64,000 bases of DNA from CBDCGS01 sp965216915 (GTDB taxonomy: Bacteria > Pseudomonadota > Alphaproteobacteria > UBA828), in NCBI GenBank assembly GCA_965216915.1, contig CBDCGS010000011.1, positions 1,240,001 through 1,304,000 on the forward strand. The letters are read 5' to 3'. Positions 1-8,080 of the stretch are shown here, piece by piece; the first letter of the stretch is position 1; the number at the start of each line of letters is the position of its first letter. A program made the position numbers and the translations under genes. The notes under the pieces were generated by a model. It searched no databases. It saw only the letters and a list, made by a program, of their open reading frames with translations, and was not told the origin of the DNA.

Positions 1-390
1 CTCGAGCCCGCGAGCCAAACCGCGCTCCGTTTCCACGGCCGCGTCGCCGAGGATTGGAACTACAACGGGCTGGCTTTCGGGCCTGACGAGGGGGACCGCC
101 TGGCTGCGGCGCTGGGCGACAAGAACATCCTGCTCATGGGCCACCACGGCATCTTGATCGGCGGCGCCTCGGTCCACCAATGCTACGACGATCTCTACTA
201 TTTCGAGCGCTCCGCGATGATCCAGGTGCACGCGATGAGCACCGGCCGCCCGCTCAAGATGATCCCTCCCGAGATCGTGGAGAAGACCGCGCGTGACATG
301 ACCTTCGACAACATGCATCGCTTCGCGGTGGAGCATTTCGAAGGTCTCAAGGCCGTCCTCGACCACGAGCAGCCCGACTACGCGGACTGA
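1..390 (+). CDS. Class II aldolase/adducin-family protein, C-terminal part
   Basis: Only the last 129 codons are in the window; frame 1 is open from base 1 and ends at TGA 388–390. The visible part has the family signature MGHHG followed by a Tyr/Glu-rich helix (YDDLYYFERSAMIQ), as in class II aldolases and related decarboxylases such as fuculose-phosphate aldolase, where such a His contributes to the metal site. The usual length is 220–260 residues, so about half is missing. The substrate cannot be read from this fragment. A structured repeat begins 15 bp after the stop. Confidence 0.8.
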   Translation, partial: LEPASQTALRFHGRVAEDWNYNGLAFGPDEGDRLAAALGDKNILLMGHHGILIGGASVHQCYDDLYYFERSAMIQVHAMSTGRPLKMIPPEIVEKTARDMTFDNMHRFAVEHFEGLKAVLDHEQPDYAD

Positions 391-405
391 CGACGAACGG
401 TTTCT

Positions 406-509
406 TAGAGCATTCAAGCTCGCCTATGCTCGCGAGAATGCTCTATCTGATTGAAATTAAATAAAATGCGTCGTCGCAGGTGAGTCCACCTGCACCGGAT
501 TTGTTCTAG
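406..509 (+). repeat. Two-hairpin intergenic repeat, copy A
   Basis: This is the most diverged of four related ~105-bp elements in the window. The left part folds as GAGCATTC...GAATGCTC. The right part contains TGCGTCGTCGCAGG followed by the inverted repeat GCAGGTG...CACCTGC and ends GGATTTGTTCTA. It fills most of the convergent gap between the aldolase and cytochrome c1 genes, where it could act as a bidirectional terminator or RNA stabiliser (inference). It has no coding potential. Confidence 0.75.
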
Positions 510-539
510 TTGCTTCGCGTTCGCGCGTCGCGCGAGGGC

Positions 540-1313
540 TCAGTGAAGCTTGGCCCAGGTCCGCCGGTAGATCACGAACAGGATCGCGGTCAGGATGAAG
601 AGGAAAATCAGGATCTTCAGGCCCGTCCGCTTGCGCTCCACCGTTTCGGGTTCGGCGGCCCAAGCGAGGAACACCGTGACGTCTTTCGCATATTGATCGA
701 GCGTCGGCGGGCTTCCGTCGACATAATCGACATACTCATCGCCCAGCGGCGGCGGCATCGCGATCTGATGGCCGGGGAAATACTTGTTGTAGCTCATCCC
801 GTCTTGTAGCTCGACGCCCTCGGGCGCCTCGTCTTCGTAGCCAATCAGCAGGCCGTACAGATAGTCGGCACCGCCCTCGCGCGCCTTCGTGATCAGCGAA
901 AGGTCCGGCGGCAGCGAACCGCCGTTCGACGCTCGCGCCGCGTTGTCATTGGCGAAAGGCGCCGGCCAATAATCCGAGAGGCGGCCCTTGCGCATGAACA
1001 TCTCGCCCTCGTCGTCCGGGCCGTCCTCGACCTCGTATTCTTCGGCGATGGCCTTCACCTGGTCTTCCGTGAAGCCGATCTCCACGAGATTGCGAAAGGC
1101 GATGTAGTTCAGCGAATGGCAGGACGCACAGACCTCCTGGTACACCTGGAACCCGCGTTGCAGGGCGCCGGTGTCGAAGCTGCCGAACACGCCTTCATGC
1201 TCCCAATCACCGTCGGGCAGCTCGATGTCTTCGCCACCGGCGGCAAACGTCGCACCCGCCGGTGCCACGAGGAGGAGAACGGCCGCCGCGGCCGCAGCCA
1301 ATGCCCGCCGCAT
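540..1313 (-). CDS. petC: Cytochrome c1 subunit of the bc1 complex
   Basis: This 257-residue protein is the c-type haem subunit that carries electrons from the Rieske protein to soluble or membrane cytochrome c. It has a signal peptide (residues 1–25), the haem-attachment motif CASCH at 62–66, a downstream IAMPPPL segment supplying the likely axial Met, and one C-terminal membrane anchor (about 228–246) followed by a basic tail. The ATG overlaps the cytochrome b stop (ATGA), which fixes the start and implies translational coupling. It is the last gene of a Rieske–cyt b–cyt c1 operon. The length is typical of stand-alone alphaproteobacterial cytochrome c1, not the fused form. Confidence 0.97.
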   Translation of the reverse strand: MRRALAAAAAAVLLLVAPAGATFAAGGEDIELPDGDWEHEGVFGSFDTGALQRGFQVYQEVCASCHSLNYIAFRNLVEIGFTEDQVKAIAEEYEVEDGPDDEGEMFMRKGRLSDYWPAPFANDNAARASNGGSLPPDLSLITKAREGGADYLYGLLIGYEDEAPEGVELQDGMSYNKYFPGHQIAMPPPLGDEYVDYVDGSPPTLDQYAKDVTVFLAWAAEPETVERKRTGLKILIFLFILTAILFVIYRRTWAKLH

Positions 1314-2569
1314 CACGGTTTCTCCATCCGCGCCGCGGGCGCCGCGGTATCGACCGCGCCTCCGCCAAGCACCGCTTGATGGATGCTCTCCGGCAGCTGA
1401 CGTGGTCGCTCGAACTTGCCGACCAGCGGGAGGATGATGACGAAGTGGGCGAAGTAGTAGCCGGTGCAAATCTGGCCAATCCAGATGAAGGAGCCCTCGG
1501 GCGGATTTGCGCCGACCCAACCGAGCACGAAGCAGTCTGCGAAGAAGATCCAGAAGAACCACTTGTAGATCGGCCGGAAGCGCGCGCTGCGCACCTTCGA
1601 CGTGTCGAGCCACGGCAGCACGAACAGGATGAGGATCGAGAAGACCATGGCGACAACGCCGCCGAGCTTGTCCGGGATCGCACGAAGGATCGCGTAGAAC
1701 GGCAGGAAGTACCATTCGGGCACGATGTGCGGCGGGGTCTTCAGCGGGTCCGCTTTCTCGTAGTTGATCACCTCGCCGAGCGCGTTCGGCAGGAAGAAGG
1801 TGAAAAGCACGAGGACGAAGAGCATGACGCCAAGACCGAACAGGTCCTTCACCGTGTAGTACGGGTGGAAGGGGATCGTGTCCTTCGGGCTCTTGATGTC
1901 GATCCCCAGCGGGTTGTTCGACTTGCGATGGTGGAGCGCCCAGAGATGGAGGAAGACCACAGCGAAAATCAGAAACGGGAAGAGATAGTGGAGCGCGTAG
2001 AAACGGTTGAGTGTCGGGTTGTCGACCGAGAAACCGCCCCACAGCCACTCGACGATCTCGCCACCGATCCACGGGATTGCGGAGGTGAGGTTGGTGATCA
2101 CGGTGGCTGCCCAGAAGCTCATCTGCCCCCAGGGCAGGACGTAGCCCATGAAGGCGGTAGCCATCATGAGGAAGAAGATGATCACGCCGAGCCACCACAA
2201 GAGCTCGCGCGGCGACTTGTAGGAGCCGTAATACATGCCGCGGAAGAGGTGGATGTAGACGACGACGAAGAACATCGAGGCGCCGTTCGCGTGCAGGTAG
2301 CGCATCAGCCACCCGAACTCGACGTCGCGCATGATGTGCTCGACCGAATCGAAGGCGAGGTCCGCATGGGGCATGTAGTGCATCGCAAGCACCACGCCCG
2401 TGACGATCTGCACCACCAGCATGATCCCGGCGAGTGAGCCGAAGTTCCACCAGTAGTTCAGGTTGCGCGGCGACGGATAGTCGATGAGATGCTTGTTCGC
2501 CCAGCTGAACACCGGCAAGCGGTATTCGATCCACTGCGCGACCTTGTTGTTGGGAACGGGCGTCGACAT
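1313..2569 (-). CDS. petB: Cytochrome b subunit of the bc1 complex
   Basis: This 418-residue polytopic membrane protein holds the two b haems and the quinol oxidation and reduction sites. Visible features are eight hydrophobic segments, paired haem-ligand histidines in helices B and D (ALHYMPHADL and FLHLWALHH regions), the Qo-site PEWYFLPFYAILR motif and the C-terminal helix pair. The start MSTPVPNNK was chosen because upstream in-frame residues are low-complexity Arg/Pro/Gly sequence and family members begin about here. It lies 14 bp downstream of the Rieske stop and shares ATGA with cytochrome c1. Confidence 0.98.
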   Translation of the reverse strand: MSTPVPNNKVAQWIEYRLPVFSWANKHLIDYPSPRNLNYWWNFGSLAGIMLVVQIVTGVVLAMHYMPHADLAFDSVEHIMRDVEFGWLMRYLHANGASMFFVVVYIHLFRGMYYGSYKSPRELLWWLGVIIFFLMMATAFMGYVLPWGQMSFWAATVITNLTSAIPWIGGEIVEWLWGGFSVDNPTLNRFYALHYLFPFLIFAVVFLHLWALHHRKSNNPLGIDIKSPKDTIPFHPYYTVKDLFGLGVMLFVLVLFTFFLPNALGEVINYEKADPLKTPPHIVPEWYFLPFYAILRAIPDKLGGVVAMVFSILILFVLPWLDTSKVRSARFRPIYKWFFWIFFADCFVLGWVGANPPEGSFIWIGQICTGYYFAHFVIILPLVGKFERPRQLPESIHQAVLGGGAVDTAAPAARMEKP

Positions 2570-2583
2570 TCGGTGCGGTCCCC

Positions 2584-3138
2584 CTAGCCGATCCGCACGA
2601 GCGTCTCGTCGATGAACTGGTACTCCGGCACCTCCAGATTGGAGGGCGCCGGCCCTTTGCGGATCCGGCCGGAGGTGTCGTAGTGGGAGCCGTGGCACGG
2701 GCAGAACCAGCCGCCATACTCGCCCTTGGGGTCACCGAGTTTGGAGCCAAGCGGAATGCAACCGAGATGGGTGCAGACACCGATCAGGATGAGCCATTCG
2801 CTCTTCGACGCGCGATCCGCGTCGGACTGCGGGTCCGGCAGCTCGTCGAGATCGACGGCGCCGGCCTCCTCGATTTCCTCGGGCGTGCGGTGGCGGATGA
2901 AAACGGGCTTGCCGCGCCACTTGACCGTGATCGCCTGGCCGGGCTCGATCTGCGAGAGGTCGACCTCGGTCGACGCCAATGCCAGAACATCGGCCGACGG
3001 GTTCATGGTCTGGAGCAGTGGCCAAACGACACCGACGACGCCGATCGCGCCCATCGCGCCGGCCGCGAGCACGAGAAAGTCGCGCCGCGTTCCCTCGCCG
3101 TCCGCCGAATGCTCCTTAGGCGGCGCTGTTTCTGCCAT
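2584..3138 (-). CDS. petA: Ubiquinol–cytochrome c reductase Rieske iron–sulfur subunit
   Basis: This 184-residue [2Fe-2S] subunit takes the first electron from quinol. The N-terminus has a twin-arginine motif (TRRDFLVLAAG, about 17–27) and one membrane helix (23–42). Cluster ligands are C122 and H124 in CTHLGC and C146 and H149 in CPCHGS; C127 and C148 form the family's disulfide. ATG 3138 is preferred because AGGG lies upstream; a GTG at 3177 would add 13 residues with no conserved character. First gene of the bc1 operon; its upstream region faces trmL divergently. Confidence 0.96.
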   Translation of the reverse strand: MAETAPPKEHSADGEGTRRDFLVLAAGAMGAIGVVGVVWPLLQTMNPSADVLALASTEVDLSQIEPGQAITVKWRGKPVFIRHRTPEEIEEAGAVDLDELPDPQSDADRASKSEWLILIGVCTHLGCIPLGSKLGDPKGEYGGWFCPCHGSHYDTSGRIRKGPAPSNLEVPEYQFIDETLVRIG

Positions 3139-3343
3139 GCTTAAGAGACCCTTCGATTGCGTGGCCGTGGCAGCCACTTAGAGATAGGATTTCGAATGCG
3201 ACACGGCATGAATCTGCGGCGATTCGCCGCAGCCGCGCGCAGGGTTAGCACGGGCAGTTGACGAGGGCAAGTTCGGATAAATGCGGCCGCGGGCAGACGC
3301 CGGCCACGGCGTTCTTGTGCCGCAAACGATGGCCATACGCTCA

Positions 3344-3814
3344 ATGAGATTGGCGCTTTATCAGCCCGAGATCGCGCTCAATGTCGGAGCCATTCTTCGG
3401 CTCGGCGCGTGCTTGGGGGTCCCGGTGGATATCATCGAGCCTTGCGGGTTTCCCTTCGACAGGCGGGCCGTGCGCCGATCGGCCATGGACTATTACGATC
3501 ACGTGGCTCTGACCCGCCATCGCTCATGGGACGCCTTCATCGCGAGCCATGAAGCCCAGCGCGAGGCGCGGCTGGTCCTGCTCACCACGCGCGGCGAGCG
3601 GAGCTATCAATCGTTCGCCTTCACCGAGGGCGACACGCTGCTTGCCGGCAGCGAAAGCGCCGGCGTATCGGATGCCGTGCGACAGGCTGCGGACGCCCGC
3701 GTTCGCGTTCCCATGGTGGCCGGCGTACGGTCGCTGAACGTGGCCGTCGCTTGCGCTATGGTTCTGGGCGAGGCCCTACGCCAGACGGGAAACCTGCCGG
3801 AACACGACGCATGA
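3344..3814 (+). CDS. trmL: tRNA (cytidine(34)-2'-O)-methyltransferase TrmL
   Basis: This 156-residue SPOUT-class enzyme 2'-O-methylates the wobble base of tRNA-Leu isoacceptors. Family features in order are MRLALYQPEIALNVGAILR at the N-terminus (with the conserved Asn), GSESAGV (102–108) and VPMVAGVRSLNVAVA (122–136), which together form the trefoil-knot SAM site. The chosen ATG aligns with the usual family N-terminus; an ATG at 3329 would add five residues. Its stop overlaps the hemF start as ATGA, so the two are probably co-translated. Confidence 0.92.
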   Translation: MRLALYQPEIALNVGAILRLGACLGVPVDIIEPCGFPFDRRAVRRSAMDYYDHVALTRHRSWDAFIASHEAQREARLVLLTTRGERSYQSFAFTEGDTLLAGSESAGVSDAVRQAADARVRVPMVAGVRSLNVAVACAMVLGEALRQTGNLPEHDA

Positions 3815-4686
3815 CAAAGCGCACCCCGCCCCCATTGCCTCCAGGGCCCGCTTCGGCGGCGCAAAGAGAGCAAGCGGCGACCTGGTTCGCGGCTTTGAGA
3901 GACGACATCTGTGCCGCGTTCGAAACGCTCGAAGATGAGCTGACCGAGCGCGCCGCGCCGGCAGGCCGGTTCGAGCGGACTTCCTGGGAGCGCCCCGGTG
4001 GTGGTGGCGGCACGATGGCGATCATGCGCGGGCGCGTCTTCGAGAAGGTGGGGGTCAACGTCTCGACCGTCCACGGCGAGTTCTCGCGTGAGTTCCGTAG
4101 CCAAATCCCCGGCGCTGCCCACGATCCTCGGTTTTGGGCGAGCGGAATCTCGCTCGTTGCGCACATGTGCTCGCCCCTGGTGCCGGCCGTGCACATGAAC
4201 ACCCGCCATATCGTCACCAGCACCTATTGGTTCGGCGGCGGCGCCGATTTGACACCGATGACTCCCGACGATGCCGACACGCAGACCTTTCACCAAGCCT
4301 TGCGGGAGGCGTGCGACCGTCACGATCCCGCCTCTTATGACCGCTACAAGGCCTGGTGCGATGAGTACTTCTTCCTTCCCCATCGCAACGAGCCGCGTGG
4401 CGTCGGCGGGATCTTCTATGACTATCTCAACACCGGTGACTGGGATGCGGCGTTCGCGTTCACCCAGGATGTCGGCCGCGCGTTCCTTGCGGTCTATCCG
4501 ACGATCGTGCGCCGACACATGCACGAGGACTGGAGCGCGGCCGAACGCGAGCACCAGCTGGTCCGGCGCGGCCGCTACGTCGAGTTCAACCTACTCTATG
4601 ATCGGGGGACCCAGTTCGGCCTCAAGACGGGCGGAAACGTCGAGGCGATCCTCATGTCGATGCCGCCGGAAGCGCATTGGCCGTGA
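3811..4686 (+). CDS. hemF: Oxygen-dependent coproporphyrinogen III oxidase
   Basis: This 291-residue cytosolic enzyme of haem synthesis decarboxylates coproporphyrinogen III to protoporphyrinogen IX using O2. Conserved blocks are present in order: HMNTRHIVTSTYWFGGGADL (128–147), YKAWCDEYFFLPHRNEPRG (179–197), GGIFYDYL (199–206), and near the C-terminus GRYVEFNLLYDRGTQFGL and GNVEAILMSMPPEAHW. The length matches the family. The start ATG lies inside the trmL stop (ATGA). Confidence 0.97.
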   Translation: MTKRTPPPLPPGPASAAQREQAATWFAALRDDICAAFETLEDELTERAAPAGRFERTSWERPGGGGGTMAIMRGRVFEKVGVNVSTVHGEFSREFRSQIPGAAHDPRFWASGISLVAHMCSPLVPAVHMNTRHIVTSTYWFGGGADLTPMTPDDADTQTFHQALREACDRHDPASYDRYKAWCDEYFFLPHRNEPRGVGGIFYDYLNTGDWDAAFAFTQDVGRAFLAVYPTIVRRHMHEDWSAAEREHQLVRRGRYVEFNLLYDRGTQFGLKTGGNVEAILMSMPPEAHWP

Positions 4687-4732
4687 GCCTCACGATCACC
4701 CCAGACCCCGAAGAGACGCGCGGAGTGACACA

Positions 4733-5287
4733 ATGAGACAAGCGCCCTTACTCGTGATGATCGGGACTGCCCTGGCGCTGCTGGTGGCAGCGGCGAATCC
4801 GGCGCGGGCGCAAACCCTGCCGCTCGACGCCTTTTTCGGCACGTTCGAGGGGACCGGCCTCGCACGCTCCGACGTCAGCGACTATTTCGGCCTCACCGTG
4901 CGCGATCTCGACGTGACCATCGGGCCGGCCGCGGGCGGCGGGCTGACGATTGCCTGGACAACGGTGATCCGCTCGGGCGGTGACCCCGACAATCCCAACG
5001 TGCGCCGCAAGTCGGCGAGTGTGACGTTCACGCCGAGCGAGCGCCCGGGGATCTATCGAGCCACCGATGCGAGCGATGTTCTCGGCGGCGGCAGCTACGC
5101 CTGGGCCTATGTCGACGGCTATTCGCTGGTCGTTCATTCGCTTTCCGTACCCGACGGCGGGGCCTACGTGATGCAGACCTACAAACGCACGCTTAGCGAC
5201 CTCGGCATGAGCCTGGAGTTCACCAGCGTGCGCGATGGCGAAACGCTCCGCCGGGTCGAGGGCCGGCTCACCAAGCGGTCCCGATAA
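4733..5287 (+). CDS. Secreted protein of unknown function
   Basis: This 184-residue protein has a clear Sec signal peptide (residues 1–26, cleavage expected after ANPARAQ). The mature part is a probable beta-rich fold starting LDAFFGTFEGTGLA, with alternating hydrophobic strands and GGG turns; it has no cysteine and no catalytic motif that I recognise. It may be a lipocalin-like or avidin-like barrel, but that is only an impression. It begins 46 bp after hemF in the same direction and ends 15 bp before the convergent cca gene. Confidence 0.75.
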   Translation: MRQAPLLVMIGTALALLVAAANPARAQTLPLDAFFGTFEGTGLARSDVSDYFGLTVRDLDVTIGPAAGGGLTIAWTTVIRSGGDPDNPNVRRKSASVTFTPSERPGIYRATDASDVLGGGSYAWAYVDGYSLVVHSLSVPDGGAYVMQTYKRTLSDLGMSLEFTSVRDGETLRRVEGRLTKRSR

Positions 5288-5302
5288 CGACGCGTTGTCG
5301 GC

Positions 5303-6538
5303 CTATTGCGCTTGGTCTGCGCCGGCGTTCCGTACGAGAGCGCGCAGCTGCTCCAGCGTCGCAGCGCGGTCGGGGGCGAAATCGCGCTCGATCCACCAGG
5401 CTTCGACTGCCGCGAGCAGGCGACCGACGGTCGGACCGGCCGCGATGCCCAGCGCCACCACATCGGCGCCGCGCACCGGCAATGCCGGGGGCGACCAGGC
5501 CGCGGCCGTTTTCAGCATGGCGCGATAACGCGCCGCCTCGTCGGGTCGCGCCGCCCAGGCCAGCAAGACCCGGTCGCGAAAGACGCATTGCCCGAGCCCA
5601 TAGAGCAGGCGTCGCTGGTCGGTCACGCTGAGCGCGGGCGGGATCGGTGGAACCGTGGCGGAGAGCGCTTGGAGCCGCGCGGCATCGGCATTCGAGAGAC
5701 GCCAGCGCCGCGCGATTGATTCGGCGGGCGGCGTGCCCGTGATCAGCGCGGCGAGCCGGCGGAGCGGTTCCGCTCCGGTTTCCCGCTCAATCTCGATCAA
5801 GGCCTCGAATCGATCCGTCGCCTCGCGTTCCGGCAGAACCTCGGCCAGCACGCCGGCACCTGTCATAAGCGACAGCGCGCCGAGCGGATCGGGCGCGACG
5901 AGCAGCTTGAGCATTTCCTCACGCACGCGCTCGCCCGACAATGAGCGGATCGATTGAGCGGCGGCGGTGCAGGCCGCAAGCGCCGTCTCATCCGCTTCGC
6001 CGCGCCCGTAATAGGCGTGAAAGCGGAAAAAGCGGAGGATGCGCAGATAGTCCTCCGCAATTCGGCGTGACGCATCGCCGACGAACCGGACGCGGCCGGC
6101 TGCGAGATCGGCTTGCCCGCCGAAATAGTCGAACAAGCGACCGTCGGGCGTGCAGCTCATCGCATTCATCGTGAAATCGCGCCGCGCGGCATCCGCCTCC
6201 CAATCGTCGGTAAACGCGACCTCGGCATGACGGCCGTCGGTTCGAACATCGATACGGAGTGTCGTGATCTCGAAGTGCCGACCGCCCGACACCGCGGTCA
6301 CCGTGCCGTGCTGGAGCCCGGTGGGAATGTTGCGCACGCTGGCCCGGTCGAGTAGCGCGATGACCTGGGTGGGTGGATCGGGCGTCGCGAGATCGACGTC
6401 GCTCACCGGGCGAGCGAGCAGGACATCGCGCACGGAGCCACCGACGAAACGGACCTCGCTGCCCTCCGCCGTCAATGCGTCGAGCACGGCGACGGTTTCG
6501 GGAGCGGTCATCCACGCCGCGTGAAGCCGCTCAGCCAT
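5303..6538 (-). CDS. cca: CCA tRNA nucleotidyltransferase
   Basis: This 411-residue enzyme adds or repairs the 3'-terminal CCA of tRNAs. The class II nucleotidyltransferase head has GGSVRD (33–38) and the metal-binding DVD (47–49). It is followed by RRDFTMNAM (119–127) and the poly(A)-polymerase-type RNA-binding helix EDYLRILRFFRF (162–173), then an Ala-rich helical C-terminal body. No HD domain motif is obvious. The start MAERLH is chosen because upstream in-frame sequence is Arg/Gly-rich and non-conserved. Last gene of a minus-strand operon with DUF6111, Nudix and DUF1285. Confidence 0.95.
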   Translation of the reverse strand: MAERLHAAWMTAPETVAVLDALTAEGSEVRFVGGSVRDVLLARPVSDVDLATPDPPTQVIALLDRASVRNIPTGLQHGTVTAVSGGRHFEITTLRIDVRTDGRHAEVAFTDDWEADAARRDFTMNAMSCTPDGRLFDYFGGQADLAAGRVRFVGDASRRIAEDYLRILRFFRFHAYYGRGEADETALAACTAAAQSIRSLSGERVREEMLKLLVAPDPLGALSLMTGAGVLAEVLPEREATDRFEALIEIERETGAEPLRRLAALITGTPPAESIARRWRLSNADAARLQALSATVPPIPPALSVTDQRRLLYGLGQCVFRDRVLLAWAARPDEAARYRAMLKTAAAWSPPALPVRGADVVALGIAAGPTVGRLLAAVEAWWIERDFAPDRAATLEQLRALVRNAGADQAQ

Positions 6539-6549
6539 AGCGCCCGCCC

Positions 6550-6825
6550 TCAGCGGACCTCGGCCGGCTGAATCTCGCCATCGATCAGGCGCGGCGGGAC
6601 GTAGGCGCGATCGGGTTCGGAACCGCCGAGCAGCGCCAGGGCCACGAGGCTCGCCGCGGTCAGAACGAGGCCGCTCCCGATCAGCCAGGGCCATGGTAGG
6701 GCACGCAATGTCGCCGCCGTTTGCGAGCGGCCCAACTGGACTCTCTTCGTCGCGATCAAAAAGAGCAGGTAGACGATCGTGGGCGCCAGCAAGATGGCAA
6801 TGTGGACGATCGTCGTTCTCAGCAT
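6550..6825 (-). CDS. Small membrane protein, DUF6111-like
   Basis: This 91-residue protein has two hydrophobic segments (about residues 5–25 and 44–66) separated by a basic loop (KRVQLGRSQ), and a C-terminal soluble tail with YVPPRLIDGEIQPAEVR. The motif YVPP..DG...P and the position between a Nudix gene and cca match DUF6111 proteins of Rhodospirillales. No function is known for the family. Its ATG lies within the last codons of the Nudix gene (7-bp overlap), and cca starts 11 bp downstream, so the three are translationally linked. Confidence 0.8.
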   Translation of the reverse strand: MLRTTIVHIAILLAPTIVYLLFLIATKRVQLGRSQTAATLRALPWPWLIGSGLVLTAASLVALALLGGSEPDRAYVPPRLIDGEIQPAEVR

Positions 6826-7484
6826 GACGGACCCAACGCTTTGCGAAGATTGACGAGGATGGCCGCGGTCGCTCCCCAAATGTGGTGCTCGCGATAAGAA
6901 AGCGCGTGAAACCGGCGGGTGAACCCCTTCAACGTCATTTCCTCGTGCCTGTAGTTGCCTGCATCGCGCACGAAGGCGAGCGGCACCTCAAACACTTCCG
7001 CCACCTCGTCCTCCGCATGCGTGATGCGGGCGGATGGCGAGACCACACCCACGACGGGCGTGACCCGGTACCCGGTGCCGACCAGATAATTGTCGAGCCG
7101 GCCGGCGACCGAGACATGCTCGAGCGCGAGACCAATCTCCTCGTTGGCCTCGCGCAACGCCGTTGCCGCTGGCGTTTCATCCTCCGGGTCGGCCCGTCCG
7201 CCGGGAAAGCTGACTTGGCCGGCGTGCCGGGCTAGATGGTCGGTGCGGCGCGTCAGCAAGACAGTCATGCCCTCCGCGCGCTCGAGGATCGGAACGAGCA
7301 CCGCGGCGGGGACGATCGGCACGATCAAGTGGGGGTCGGACTCAGGGTTGTGATCGTGCTTCAAGGACCCGGGGAGCCGTGCGTCGGGTGCGCGGTTTGC
7401 GGACGAGGTCACGGCGCCCCACGGCTCGTCGGCGGCGCCCGGCGATTGCGCGGCGATCCGCGCCACGATCTCGCCTCGGATCAC
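6819..7484 (-). CDS. Nudix hydrolase, CoA pyrophosphatase-like
   Basis: This 221-residue protein carries a full Nudix box at about 95–119 (GGRADPEDETPAATALREAN, then EEIGL). The box is preceded by LLTRRTDHLARHAGQVSFPG, the extension typical of coenzyme A pyrophosphatases (NudL/UPF0035). The expected role is hydrolysis of CoA or oxidised CoA to phosphopantetheine and 3',5'-ADP. The GTG start overlaps the DUF1285 stop as GTGA; an upstream in-frame start would give an Arg-rich, non-conserved N-terminus. Confidence 0.88.
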   Translation of the reverse strand: MIRGEIVARIAAQSPGAADEPWGAVTSSANRAPDARLPGSLKHDHNPESDPHLIVPIVPAAVLVPILERAEGMTVLLTRRTDHLARHAGQVSFPGGRADPEDETPAATALREANEEIGLALEHVSVAGRLDNYLVGTGYRVTPVVGVVSPSARITHAEDEVAEVFEVPLAFVRDAGNYRHEEMTLKGFTRRFHALSYREHHIWGATAAILVNLRKALGPSC

Positions 7485-8026
7485 GCGGTGGCCTCGGCGG
7501 ACGCGGGGTCGCCGAACGCAAAGAAAGCCCCACCGCTCCAAACGCCGAGTGCGGTTCCGTCCTCGCGGGCCTCCTCCACGCACAAACCGACTAGCTCGTA
7601 GTAGACGGTCCGCCCGATCAGGGCTTCGAGACCGCCCCGCACCAAGAGATAGGGTGCAAGCTCGCCGGAGGTCGGGCGTGGGCGCAGGCTGAGCGGGTGA
7701 TCCGGCCCGGCCTCAATCCATTCGTCGATATTGGTTCGGAACCGGAGGGTCTGGCTCCGTCCCGTCCCCTCGACCGCCAACTCGACGGCGACGAAGGGCG
7801 CGTCGTCAACGGTGATGCGCGCGCGTTCCACCGGCGTGATGAGCCAATAGTCGCCGGCATCGTCGCGCTCGAGCACGCTCGCGAACAGCTTCACCAGCGG
7901 CTTGCGACCGATCGGACAGCCCTCGTGAAACCAGACGCCGTCCGCGGCAATCCGGATGTCGATATCGCCGCAGAAGAAGGGCTGGGCCGAGGGCGCCCCA
8001 GCGTGCCCGGATTCGTCGGCGTTCAT
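7481..8026 (-). CDS. DUF1285-family protein
   Basis: This 181-residue soluble protein matches the DUF1285 pattern: FFCGDIDIRIAADGVWFHEG near the N-terminus, then IGRKPLVKLFASVLERDDAG and YWLITPVERARITVDDAPF. The structure known for the family is a small beta-rich two-domain fold with no assigned function. First gene of the four-gene operon ending in cca; the start MNADES is taken because TATACT, a good -10 hexamer, lies only 6 bp upstream, so a longer N-terminus is unlikely. Confidence 0.85.
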   Translation of the reverse strand: MNADESGHAGAPSAQPFFCGDIDIRIAADGVWFHEGCPIGRKPLVKLFASVLERDDAGDYWLITPVERARITVDDAPFVAVELAVEGTGRSQTLRFRTNIDEWIEAGPDHPLSLRPRPTSGELAPYLLVRGGLEALIGRTVYYELVGLCVEEAREDGTALGVWSGGAFFAFGDPASAEATA

Positions 8027-8032
8027 GGGGCG

Positions 8033-8038
8033 AGTATA
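8033..8038 (-). promoter_or_regulatory. Candidate -10 element for the DUF1285–cca operon
   Basis: TATACT on the minus strand ends 6 bp before the DUF1285 ATG. If used, transcription would begin at or next to the A of the start codon, giving a leaderless mRNA. No convincing -35 hexamer is seen at 17±1 bp, and no Shine–Dalgarno sequence precedes the ATG, which is consistent with a leaderless start. Confidence 0.25.
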
Positions 8039-8080
8039 GGGAGCGCGCCCGCCCCTCACCAGTGCATGTCGTGCGTGGCC

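Noticed and set aside
540..2780. 746-codon minus-strand frame spanning two bc1 genes
   Set aside because: Only its last 257 codons (cytochrome c1) are real; the rest is the out-of-frame reading of cytochrome b, whose stop overlaps the c1 start.
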